Source: Arthrobacter sp. FB24 (GTDB taxonomy: Bacteria > Actinomycetota > Actinomycetes > Actinomycetales > Micrococcaceae). From it: DNA of 64,000 nucleotides. The notes under the pieces are model-generated. The model ran no database searches and was not told the DNA's origin. It saw nothing but the letters and a program-made list of their open reading frames with translations. Shown one piece after another: positions 1-6,641 of this stretch (its first letter is position 1; each line of letters starts with the position of its first letter). The stretch is from NCBI RefSeq assembly GCF_000196235.1, contig NC_008541.1, forward strand, positions 3,410,001 to 3,474,000, in the 5' to 3' direction. The position numbers and the translations under genes are program-made.

Positions 1-666
1 GGCCTGAAGGCGGCGCTGCGGGACCTGCGCGGGTGGACGGTGCTGCTGGAAAACGATGCCAACCTTGCCGCCCTGGGCGAGCGCTGGCGCGGTGCGGCGG
101 CCGGCGTGGACGACGTCGTCGTTATCCTCGCCAGTGAACGCCTCGGCTCGGGAGTGATCGACGGCGGGCGGCTGCTGCACGGCCGGGGCGGCGGCGCCGG
201 CGAGCTGGCGTTCCTTGACATGGTGGAGGGTGTGGGGGACACCTTCGGCATCGCCTACCTGGCCCGCACCTGGGCTGCGGAGGCCCTGGCCGGGAAGGCC
301 AGAACCTCGCTCCGGGAGCACACGGCCGGCGCCGTCGAGGCAGAACATGTTTTCGCCGCTGCCGCCGCCGGGGATGCTGTTGCCCTGAAGATCCTGGAGC
401 GGCTGGCTGACCGCATGGCCAGGGTCATCGGGGCCGTGGCCACCATCATTAACCCTGAGCTGGTGGTCATCGGAGGCGCCGTGGCAAACTCGGCAGGCGT
501 GCTGCTTGAGCCCATCGCAGAACGGCTTCCCGGGTTCACCGCCACTCCCCCGACCGTGGCGGCTTCCCCCCTGGGTGACTCAATCGTGACCGTGGGTGCG
601 GTCCGGTGCGCCTTGGACTACGTGGAGAAGAACACCCTTGACCTGGAGCTCGCGGCCTCGGCCTAG
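1..666 (+). CDS. ROK family protein (sugar kinase or NagC-type repressor), C-terminal part
   Basis: The open frame runs into the left edge, so the N-terminus is missing; about 221 residues are visible. The motif LLENDANLAALGE is the ROK-family segment that holds the sugar-contacting Asn-Asp pair, followed by a glycine-rich GSGVIDGG loop and a second nucleotide-contact region (NPELVVIGGAVA). ROK proteins are either ATP-dependent glucokinases/fructokinases or DNA-binding xylose/N-acetylglucosamine repressors with an added N-terminal winged helix. The part that would decide (DNA-binding domain present or not) lies outside the window. The usual CxCGxxGCxE zinc motif expected between the two regions is not seen; in its place is the stretch GRGGGAGELAFLD, so this copy may be a zinc-less repressor-type ROK. 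Family confidence is high, role is open. Confidence 0.85.
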   Translation, partial: GLKAALRDLRGWTVLLENDANLAALGERWRGAAAGVDDVVVILASERLGSGVIDGGRLLHGRGGGAGELAFLDMVEGVGDTFGIAYLARTWAAEALAGKARTSLREHTAGAVEAEHVFAAAAAGDAVALKILERLADRMARVIGAVATIINPELVVIGGAVANSAGVLLEPIAERLPGFTATPPTVAASPLGDSIVTVGAVRCALDYVEKNTLDLELAASA

Positions 667-688
667 GGTGCCGCGTCCCAGAACGCGA

Positions 689-731
689 ACGGACACTTGG
701 GGCACTGGAATCAGGGGCCGCAACTGTCCGT
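689..731. terminator. Bidirectional hairpin between convergent genes
   Basis: ACGGACACTTG (689-699) pairs with CAACTGTCCGT (721-731), 11 positions with a single C-C mismatch, around a 21-nt G/C-rich loop. It lies between the stop of the ROK gene and the stop of the antiporter gene read from the other strand, the expected place for a shared terminator. There is no good T-run on either side. Confidence 0.5.
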
Positions 732-742
732 GCGTACTGTTC

Positions 743-2314
743 CTACTCCGGCATGATCATGGTGCGGAGGTCCAGCTGGCGGAGCACCCGGTCCGCGACT
801 TCCGGGTCCATGTCCGGTTCGTTCCGGGCCGCCACGACTTCCTGGCGGGCGGCGTCGAGCGCGATGGTCTGCACGGCAATGGCGAGTTCGCGGCCGCGCT
901 TGCGTTTCTCCCCCACCGATTCATTCTTCAGGCTTCCGTCTAGGAGCTCCGCATGCAGGCGCGTCATCTTCTCTTTGACCAGCGCCACCTTCTCCGGCGG
1001 GAGCTCTTTCATGAGGTCGTTGTCCTTCAGCGCGGCGACGGCAGCCTGCTGCGCCCGCTTGGCGAGCACCCGGGCGGCGTCGCGTTCCTCCGAACCGTCT
1101 CCGGTGGCTTTAAGGACCTTCATCAGCCAGGGCAGTGTCAGGCCCGGCAGCACCAGCGTGGCCAGCAGCACCGCGCAGGCGATGACCAGCAGGTGGTCGC
1201 GCGCCGGGAACGGCGTTCCGTCATCCAGCGTGAGGGGCAGTGCCAGCGCAAGCGCCAGGGTGGCGAGGCCGCGCATCCCGCACCAGGTCAGGATCAGGAC
1301 TTCCTTGGCCGAGGTGGGCTGCAGCAGGTTCTCCCGTTTGCGTGCCGAGGCCGCCAGGAGGCCGAGCCACAGGAACCGGACCGCGAACACGATGACGCAC
1401 ACCACCACGGCGGTGCCGATCATGCCGTAGATCTCAGTGCCTTCATCGTGGATGACCTGGCGGATTTCCAGCCCCACCAGCCCGAAGGCCAGGCCGGTCA
1501 CCAGAAGTTCCACCACGTCCCAGAAGGCCGTCCGGGTGACCCGTTCGGCGGCGTCCTGCGGACGCGAGTGGCGCTGCATCTCCAGGGCGGTAACGACGAC
1601 GGCGATCACGCCTGAGGCGTGCACTTCCTCGGCGAGGATGTAGGCGGCAAACGGTACAACCAGGGTGACCGCGCTGCGGGCCACCATGGAGGTCACCAAC
1701 CGGGTGATCAGCGCCGTGACCCAGCCCATGGCGACGCCCACCAGCACCGCAACCGCAGCCCCCACGAGGAACTTGAGGACGACGTCGGGCCCTATCCTGC
1801 TGCCGGAGACGGCCGCCGCCACGGCAGCCTGGAAGATGACGATAGCGGCGGCATCGTTGAAGAGGCCCTCGCTCTGCAGGACCGTAATGAGCCGCCGCGG
1901 CATATGCACCCGGCCGGCCACGGACTCCACGGCCACGGGGTCCGGCGGAGCCACCATGGCGCCCAGGGCGATGGCGGCGGGGATCCCGATTCCCGGGATC
2001 ATGAGCCAGGCCGCCCCGGCGACTGCTGCCGTGGATACCACCACCAGGGCCACGGCGAGCATGACCAGCGTGCGCCAGCGGACCCGGAACACGGCCCAGG
2101 AACTGCGCTGGGCCGTCGCGAACAGCAGCGGCGGCAGGAAGATGGGCAAGATCAGCTCCGGTGAGATATCCATCGCCGGAAAGCCGGGGATGAACGTCAG
2201 GGATGCCGCCAGGATCAGCATGAGCACGGGATAGGGCAGCCGGAGCCTATCCCCCAGACCCACCGCCACGACTGTGGCAAGCAGGAGTCCGATAATCAGC
2301 GCCAGCTGGTCCAT
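743..2314 (-). CDS. Na+/H+ antiporter, CPA1 family
   Basis: Integral membrane cation/proton antiporter of 523 residues, a usual CPA1 length. About twelve hydrophobic segments fill residues 1-400; the conserved core motif SEGLFNDAAAIVIF near residue 150 carries the Asn-Asp pair that CPA1 exchangers use for ion binding, and PPDPVAVESV precedes it. A charged cytoplasmic tail of about 120 residues with helical character follows (KEKMTRLHAELLDG...). The family exchanges cytoplasmic Na+ (or K+) for external H+ and helps pH and salt homeostasis. The start chosen is the ATG at 2314 because it opens directly into the first membrane segment (LALIIGLLLATVVAVGLGD). The next gene on the same strand starts 84 nt past its start side and has a separate function, so no operon is claimed. 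Confidence 0.92.
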   Translation of the reverse strand: MDQLALIIGLLLATVVAVGLGDRLRLPYPVLMLILAASLTFIPGFPAMDISPELILPIFLPPLLFATAQRSSWAVFRVRWRTLVMLAVALVVVSTAAVAGAAWLMIPGIGIPAAIALGAMVAPPDPVAVESVAGRVHMPRRLITVLQSEGLFNDAAAIVIFQAAVAAAVSGSRIGPDVVLKFLVGAAVAVLVGVAMGWVTALITRLVTSMVARSAVTLVVPFAAYILAEEVHASGVIAVVVTALEMQRHSRPQDAAERVTRTAFWDVVELLVTGLAFGLVGLEIRQVIHDEGTEIYGMIGTAVVVCVIVFAVRFLWLGLLAASARKRENLLQPTSAKEVLILTWCGMRGLATLALALALPLTLDDGTPFPARDHLLVIACAVLLATLVLPGLTLPWLMKVLKATGDGSEERDAARVLAKRAQQAAVAALKDNDLMKELPPEKVALVKEKMTRLHAELLDGSLKNESVGEKRKRGRELAIAVQTIALDAARQEVVAARNEPDMDPEVADRVLRQLDLRTMIMPE

Positions 2315-2398
2315 AGGCTCACTTTCCCCGAAGCGGAGGCGCCGCGGTCATGCGCCCGCGCCTCCCCCACATTATCGGGTTGCGCCGGGGCAGCCTGC

Positions 2399-3058
2399 CT
2401 ATCGGGCGGGCTGCAGGGCCGCTGCGACCGGCAGGCTGCCGTCCCGGAACTCGATGGTCCGTCCGGCGGTGTCCGGCAGGCCCAGGACGGCGGCCGTCAC
2501 GAGTGCCACGTTGGCCCGTGAGGTGGCGGTGCCAGCCGACGTGTCCGCCGGATTGACGTCGATGAGGCCGTTGCCGGGGCCGTCCGTCAAGGTTCCCGGC
2601 CCCAGGATGGTCCAGGCCAGGTCCGTTCCGCGGAGGTACTGGTCCGCGGCGGCCTTCGCCTCGGCATAGGCGTGGAAGCTGTTGTCCGCCGGGACTCCGT
2701 GGTCCGGTCCTGCACCGAAGTAGGACACCATGACATAGCGCCCGACGCCGGCCTCAGCTGCTGCGTCCATGGAACGGATGGCTGCATCCCGGTCCACGGC
2801 ATAGGTGCGTTCGGGGCTGCCGCCGCCGGCACCCGCGGACCACACCACGGCGTCGTGGCCGCTGAGGGCGGCGGCGAGTTCCGCCGTCGTCGAGTGTTCG
2901 ACATCCAGGACCGACGGCGTGGCGCCGGTCGCTGCCACGTCATCCGTGTGGTCCGGGTTGCGGAAGAAGGACGTGACGTCCTCACCGTCCGCCGCGAGGA
3001 TTCTGGCCAGTTCCAAAGCCACTTTGCCGTGGCCGCCGATGATTGCGATGCGCGTCAT
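2399..3058 (-). CDS. NAD(P)H-binding atypical SDR (NmrA/YwnB-like)
   Basis: The protein (219 residues from the ATG at 3058) begins MTRIAIIGGHGKVALELARIL, a Rossmann dinucleotide site in the variant GGxGKVA form of atypical short-chain reductases. Further family marks are the aspartate-ended strand LDVEH, the VVWSAGAG segment, and a YAEAKAAAD stretch near residue 140. Such proteins use NAD(P)H to reduce small substrates or act as redox sensors; the substrate cannot be read from the sequence. An upstream in-frame ATG exists, but it would place 35 poorly family-like residues across a terminator hairpin, so the start next to the Rossmann motif is preferred. Confidence 0.85.
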   Translation of the reverse strand: MTRIAIIGGHGKVALELARILAADGEDVTSFFRNPDHTDDVAATGATPSVLDVEHSTTAELAAALSGHDAVVWSAGAGGGSPERTYAVDRDAAIRSMDAAAEAGVGRYVMVSYFGAGPDHGVPADNSFHAYAEAKAAADQYLRGTDLAWTILGPGTLTDGPGNGLIDVNPADTSAGTATSRANVALVTAAVLGLPDTAGRTIEFRDGSLPVAAALQPAR

Positions 3059-3120
3059 TGACCCATTCTGTCCCACGGGCGGCGTGGCCGCACCCGCGCT
3101 CGCGCTTGGCTTAACCGGCA

Positions 3121-3159
3121 ACAAGGTCCTCCCGCCCTGCGCGGGCGGGAGGACCTTGT
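3121..3159 (-). terminator. Perfect 17-bp hairpin
   Basis: ACAAGGTCCTCCCGCCC (3121-3137) pairs without mismatch with 3143-3159 around the loop TGCGC. It sits 20 nt past the stop of the anti-sigma-like gene in the reading direction, and upstream of the reductase start, so it most likely separates these two minus-strand units. No clear U-run follows. Confidence 0.7.
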
Positions 3160-3178
3160 GCACGGAGCCTGGGCCGGG

Positions 3179-4108
3179 CTACGAGTAGCGCAGGCTGAGG
3201 AGGAGAGCCTTCAGCTGCGCGTACCGTTCGCTTGCCATCCAGTCCCTCGCCGCATCGGGTGTGGCGAAGGCCGGCTGCTTTTCGAGGTCGAACACGGCAT
3301 AGGCCGACATCACCCCGTTCGGCAGGCGGATCTGGTTGGTCCCCGAAGTGGCCTGCGTCGGCAGGAACTCCTGGGCCAGCCTGACGTCCATGAAATAGTA
3401 GAGCGCGGTGCCGTCGGCCGGCTCGGTGGGCGCCGGCATTCCCGGGTAGGAGACGGGAAGGATCTGGTCTGCGGCGAAACCGAACTCCGCGGGGTTCCCC
3501 GACGCGTCGGTGATCCCCGGCACGGGCGTGTGGTCAAGGACGGTGCGTTTGACGCTGCCCGCCGCCCCGTCACCGTACATCCCGCTGAGGACCCGGGCCA
3601 CCTCGGAGCCGGAGTCGTCAGCCACCACCGCGACGACGGATCCGGCCTTCGCCTCTTCAGACAGGTACGGGCCCTGTTCCGTCCGGACGCTCCACCCTTC
3701 GGGGTAAGCGAAGGAGAGATGTCCGTCGGGGAAGACAAAAGTCTGCACCGAAGCGGCCAGGGGCGGCGCCGTTGTAGGCGGCGCTGTTGTCCTCGGCGCT
3801 GTTGTCGTCGGCGCTGGCGAAATCGATCCGGTGACGGTGGTGGCCGGACCTGGCGCGGACGCCAGCGGGCCGAGGTTGGTGGCCGCCAGAACTCCGGCGG
3901 TAACGGCCGCAGCGGCCAAGGTGATCACGCCGGCGAGCCGGGCACGCCGCAGCCTTCGCTCCTCGAGCGAGGTTGCACCGGCCGGGAGCCGGTCGCTGAA
4001 CGCGGCCGGTTCGGACAGCATCCGGCGAAGGGCCGCTTCGCCGTCGGGCGTGGACGGATCGTTGCGCACGGGATCCGTCGCGGAAATCATGTTCTTGATC
4101 TGATCCAT
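3179..4108 (-). CDS. Membrane-anchored partner of the ECF sigma factor (anti-sigma-like, unknown family)
   Basis: The 309-residue protein starts MDQIKNMISATDPVR at 4108, one base after the stop of the sigma-factor gene, so the two are translationally coupled. Residues 1-57 are charged and contain an Arg-rich stretch (LEERRLRRAR), residues 58-78 form one membrane helix, then comes a Thr/Pro-rich linker (about 88-120) and a 190-residue extracytoplasmic domain. This topology (short cytoplasmic sigma-binding arm, one helix, outer sensor) is that of anti-sigma factors encoded behind ECF sigma genes. I do not see a zinc HxxxCxxC motif, so a ZAS-type anti-sigma is unlikely. The sensor domain is not one I recognise. 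Function as anti-sigma is inferred from topology and position only. Confidence 0.65.
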   Translation of the reverse strand: MDQIKNMISATDPVRNDPSTPDGEAALRRMLSEPAAFSDRLPAGATSLEERRLRRARLAGVITLAAAAVTAGVLAATNLGPLASAPGPATTVTGSISPAPTTTAPRTTAPPTTAPPLAASVQTFVFPDGHLSFAYPEGWSVRTEQGPYLSEEAKAGSVVAVVADDSGSEVARVLSGMYGDGAAGSVKRTVLDHTPVPGITDASGNPAEFGFAADQILPVSYPGMPAPTEPADGTALYYFMDVRLAQEFLPTQATSGTNQIRLPNGVMSAYAVFDLEKQPAFATPDAARDWMASERYAQLKALLLSLRYS

Positions 4109-4109
4109 T

Positions 4110-4619
4110 TCAGGCACCCATCCTCTGTGCGATCGTTTCTGCTCCTGCAGGCATTTGCTTCCGGAACGCAGCCCGCGCCCGGTGCAGCCGAACCTTCGCT
4201 GCGGACTCGCTGCACTGGAGCACATCAGCGATTTCCGCCGCGTCCAGCCCGTCCCAGTAGGCGAGCTGGAGGATGTCCCGGTCTTTCTCCCGCAGACCGT
4301 CCATGGCATCATGCACGGCCAGGTTTTCGGATCCGTCTCCGAAGTTGAGGACGGCCGCGGCGCGCAGCTTCTCCTGCAGCGCGCGCTGGCGGTCTCGGCT
4401 CCGATACGCATTGCCGATCATGTTCCGCGCTACGGTGACCAGCCAGGCGATATCGGTCCTCGGCTGGTCGCCCCACTTCTGCCACACCACCCGGAAGACG
4501 TCGGCGGCGATTTCCTCTGCCACCTCCGGTGATTCCACCCTTCGGCGCACATACCGGAAGACCGCCGGATAGTTGTCCTTGTGTAGGGCTATAAACTCCA
4601 GTTCACGCTCGGAAAGCAC
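4110..4619 (-). CDS. ECF-type RNA polymerase sigma factor
   Basis: A 169-residue protein from the GTG at 4619, which has an AGGGGG ribosome site seven bases upstream; an ATG 25 codons earlier (4694) lacks one. Region 2 (about residues 14-75) shows the core-binding and -10 recognition segment with AEEIAADVFRVVWQKW and ARNMIGNAYRSRDR; region 4 (about 108-155) has the helix-turn-helix LDAAEIADVLQCSESAAKVRLHRAR used for -35 recognition. There is no extra C-terminal domain. The following gene encodes its likely membrane-bound regulator. The promoter targets cannot be told from here. Confidence 0.92.
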   Translation of the reverse strand: MLSERELEFIALHKDNYPAVFRYVRRRVESPEVAEEIAADVFRVVWQKWGDQPRTDIAWLVTVARNMIGNAYRSRDRQRALQEKLRAAAVLNFGDGSENLAVHDAMDGLREKDRDILQLAYWDGLDAAEIADVLQCSESAAKVRLHRARAAFRKQMPAGAETIAQRMGA

Positions 4620-4734
4620 GATATCCCCCTGATGAGTAGTCCTGAGTCGCGTTCTATCTGTATTGTTTCCGGCCCGCCGCCAGGCGTTACTCACATCCCG
4701 GGAAATTTTCGGCGCATGCCCGTCCCGGCGTTGA

Positions 4735-5562
4735 TTAAGGCACCCTGCCGGGGCCGACTGCCCGGTCCCTCACCACGAATTGCTGCGCCAGCGTCCACAG
4801 GTTGGAAACGGTCCAGTAGATCAGGACGCCAATGGGAAACACGATGCCGCCGGCTCCGAAGATAACCGGCAGGACGTAGAGGATCATCTTCTGCTGGATC
4901 ATCGCCGGACCGGCCTCGGCCTCTCCGGACGCGAATCTGGCCATGATCAGCTTCTGGGTAAGGAACTGCGCAGCCGTCATGGCCAGGATCATCACGATGG
5001 CCAGCACCGTCACCGCAAGAGCATCGCCGCCGCCGGAGCCGTGCAGCAGCGACGCGGACAGCGGGGCTCCGAAGATGCTCGACTGATCGAACTGCACCAC
5101 CTGCTCGTGACTCATGGTCCCGATGCCCTGGCCGCGCCCGGCCGCGGAGGAGATGCCGGAGAGCACTTGGAAGAGGGCCAGGAAGAAGGGTGCCTGGATC
5201 AGCAGGGGCAGGCAGGCGGAGAACGGGCTGGTTCCATGCTTCTTGTAGAGGGCCATTTGCTCCTGAGCCATGGCCTGGCGGGACAGTTGGTCGGCCTTGC
5301 CCTTGTACTTGTCCTGCAGGCTCTTCAGGTCCGGCTGCAGGCGGCGCATTCGGCGCTGGGCGTTGACCTGCTGCAGGAACACAGGGATCAGGGCGGCACG
5401 GATGACCAGCACCAGCCCGATGATGGACAGCGTCCAGGTCCATCCGTCGGCGGCCGGCATGCCCATGGCGGCCAGTCCGTCGTGGAAGCCCACCATGATG
5501 GTGGAGACCAGCCACTTGAACGGAAGCATGATTGCTTCAAAGAAGTCCACTGAGATCCCCAT
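4735..5562 (-). CDS. yidC: YidC/Oxa1 family membrane protein insertase (second-copy type)
   Basis: Inserts membrane proteins into the cytoplasmic membrane alone or with SecYEG. The 275-residue form lacks the large periplasmic domain of proteobacterial YidC, as is normal for Gram-positive bacteria. Seen: five hydrophobic segments, the groove arginine in VIRAALIPVFLQQ (Arg55), the cytoplasmic hairpin rich in Arg/Gln (QRRMRRLQPDLKSLQDKYKG), and the FSACLPLLIQAPFFLALFQ helix. No lipobox cysteine is visible. The housekeeping yidC of actinobacteria sits in the rpmH-rnpA-yidC-jag cluster at the origin; here the neighbours are an ECF sigma unit and tRNA genes, so this looks like a second, stand-alone copy. 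Confidence 0.9.
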   Translation of the reverse strand: MGISVDFFEAIMLPFKWLVSTIMVGFHDGLAAMGMPAADGWTWTLSIIGLVLVIRAALIPVFLQQVNAQRRMRRLQPDLKSLQDKYKGKADQLSRQAMAQEQMALYKKHGTSPFSACLPLLIQAPFFLALFQVLSGISSAAGRGQGIGTMSHEQVVQFDQSSIFGAPLSASLLHGSGGGDALAVTVLAIVMILAMTAAQFLTQKLIMARFASGEAEAGPAMIQQKMILYVLPVIFGAGGIVFPIGVLIYWTVSNLWTLAQQFVVRDRAVGPGRVP

Positions 5563-5815
5563 CCACCAGTTGCTGCCAAGCTACTGCGGATGGCGGCCCT
5601 TGTCACGGTCCCCGCATGCGTCAGGGGCCACCAACCCGACCGTGGCCACACTTGATGCCGTCACGCTGGCGATCCACTAGCAGTGGCTCCGGGTTGTGTT
5701 TCCGATGCGCCGATACGCCGATACCTAATCGTGAGCAACCGACACGGCGATCCTCCACTAACACCCCGCCTGGGCGGGTAGCTTCGGTGCACTACTAGAT
5801 GGAAGGTGTGCCGAA

Positions 5816-5923
5816 ATGACTTTCACTGAATACCTCTCAGGCGTTGCCATCATGGTTGGATCCCTGATAGCCGCCGCAGGTCTTGCTGCGGCCACGGTCC
5901 GCGCAAGGTCTCACCGCCACTAA
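5816..5923 (+). CDS. 35-residue single-span membrane microprotein
   Basis: ATG at 5816 is preceded by GGAAGG (5801-5806) nine bases upstream. The peptide starts MTFTEYLSGVAIMVG, has one hydrophobic helix (about residues 9-28, VAIMVGSLIAAAGLAAATV) and ends in a basic tail with Arg and His (RARSHRH). A GC-rich hairpin (5764-5778) lies before the ribosome site and another follows the stop, giving it the look of a free-standing small gene. I know no named family. It could alternatively be a chance frame, but ribosome site, helix and basic tail together favour a real gene. Confidence 0.5.
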   Translation: MTFTEYLSGVAIMVGSLIAAAGLAAATVRARSHRH

Positions 5924-5926
5924 AGA

Positions 5927-5954
5927 CGCCCTGCCAGCGCAATCAAGCAGGGCG
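5927..5954 (+). terminator. Hairpin just after the microprotein gene
   Basis: CGCCCTGC (5927-5934) pairs with GCAGGGCG (5947-5954), 8 perfect pairs around a 12-nt loop, starting 3 nt past the stop codon of the 35-residue gene. No T-run follows, so termination strength is uncertain. Confidence 0.45.
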
Positions 5955-6147
5955 GCGTCAGCGCTCCGGGGCGCCGATCTGGACAACAACCGTGAACACC
6001 AGGCCCCCTATGCCTGTGCTGACTGCCATGCCGTCCCGGCAACCGGGTGGCACGCCTGAGCCGGTACGCCTAAGCCAGAACCGGGTGGGCGATACCAACT
6101 GAAGTCGAATTAGTTGGGTTTCCCTTGGACCGTGTGCACAAACAAAA

Positions 6148-6178
6148 GCAGGTCAGAGGCAACATGCCTCTGACCTGC
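6148..6178 (-). terminator. Terminator of the tRNA-Thr/tRNA-Met unit
   Basis: GCAGGTCAGAGGC (6148-6160) pairs perfectly with 6166-6178 around AACAT. Read on the minus strand, the stem is followed by TTTTGTTTG, a classical U-tract, and lies directly after the 3' end of tRNA-Met. Confidence 0.85.
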
Positions 6179-6183
6179 GGTTT

Positions 6184-6260
6184 TGGTAGCGGTGGGGAGG
6201 CTCGATCTCCCGACCTCACGATTATGAGTCGTGCGCTCTAACCAACTGAGCTACACCGCC
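6184..6260 (-). tRNA. tRNA-Met (CAU), elongator
   Basis: The minus strand folds as a 77-nt cloverleaf beginning GGCGGTGTAGCTCAG, with the anticodon loop CTCATAA giving CAU and the T-arm GGGAGATCGAGCCTCCC. The acceptor closes G1 with U72 as a wobble pair, followed by A73. The CCA end is encoded (6184-6186). The start G-U pair and absence of the C1-A72 mismatch and of the GGG/CCC anticodon stem argue for elongator rather than initiator (it could be an Ile2 tRNA if C34 were lysidinylated, but the body resembles elongator Met). Confidence 0.93.
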
Positions 6261-6321
6261 ACGAATGAGAAAACCTGCATCAAGCCGGTCAAAAACCGCC
6301 TTGACACAGGCTCTCATTCAG

Positions 6322-6393
6322 AGCCCCCCACCGGAATCGATCCGGTGACCTCGTTCTTACCAAGAACGCGCTCTACCACTGAGCTAGGGGGGC
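6322..6393 (-). tRNA. tRNA-Thr (GGU)
   Basis: A 72-nt cloverleaf on the minus strand: acceptor GCCCCCC (5' end 6393) with GGGGGGC, D-arm TAGCTCAGTGGTAGAGC, anticodon stem CGTTC/GAACG around TTGGTAA (anticodon GGU), T-arm CCGGATCGATTCCGG. The discriminator base is U73 and no CCA is encoded. It lies 61 nt upstream of tRNA-Met and probably shares its transcript. Confidence 0.93.
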
Positions 6394-6586
6394 AACGAGT
6401 AAATACTCTACCGGAAGATTCCGCTCCCAACAAATCGACGGCAGGATAGGTCCCAACTGGCCAAAAACCCCGGAAAACCGGGTCTAAAAACGCCGCCGAA
6501 CGCCTTGGCAGAAGCTCCTGCAGCAGCGTTGCAGGCTCCGTGTGACGAAGCATACATGGGGCCGCGTGCGGATGGACGGGTTAAAC

Positions 6587-6620
6587 GAAAACGGGCCGGC
6601 TCGAAAGCCGGCCCGTTTTC
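6587..6620 (-). terminator. Terminator of the DEAD-box helicase gene
   Basis: GAAAACGGGCCGGCT (6587-6601) pairs perfectly (15 bp) with 6606-6620 around CGAA. Read from the helicase side the stem ends in GTTTTC followed by GTTTAA. It begins 22 nt past the helicase stop. Confidence 0.85.
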
Positions 6621-6641
6621 AGTGCCTGATGCTGCTAGGGC

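Noticed and set aside
6184..6260. tRNA-Ile2 (CAU) as an alternative to tRNA-Met.
   Set aside because: The body looks like elongator tRNA-Met of actinobacteria; lysidine identity marks cannot be read from sequence alone, so Met is kept with a caveat.
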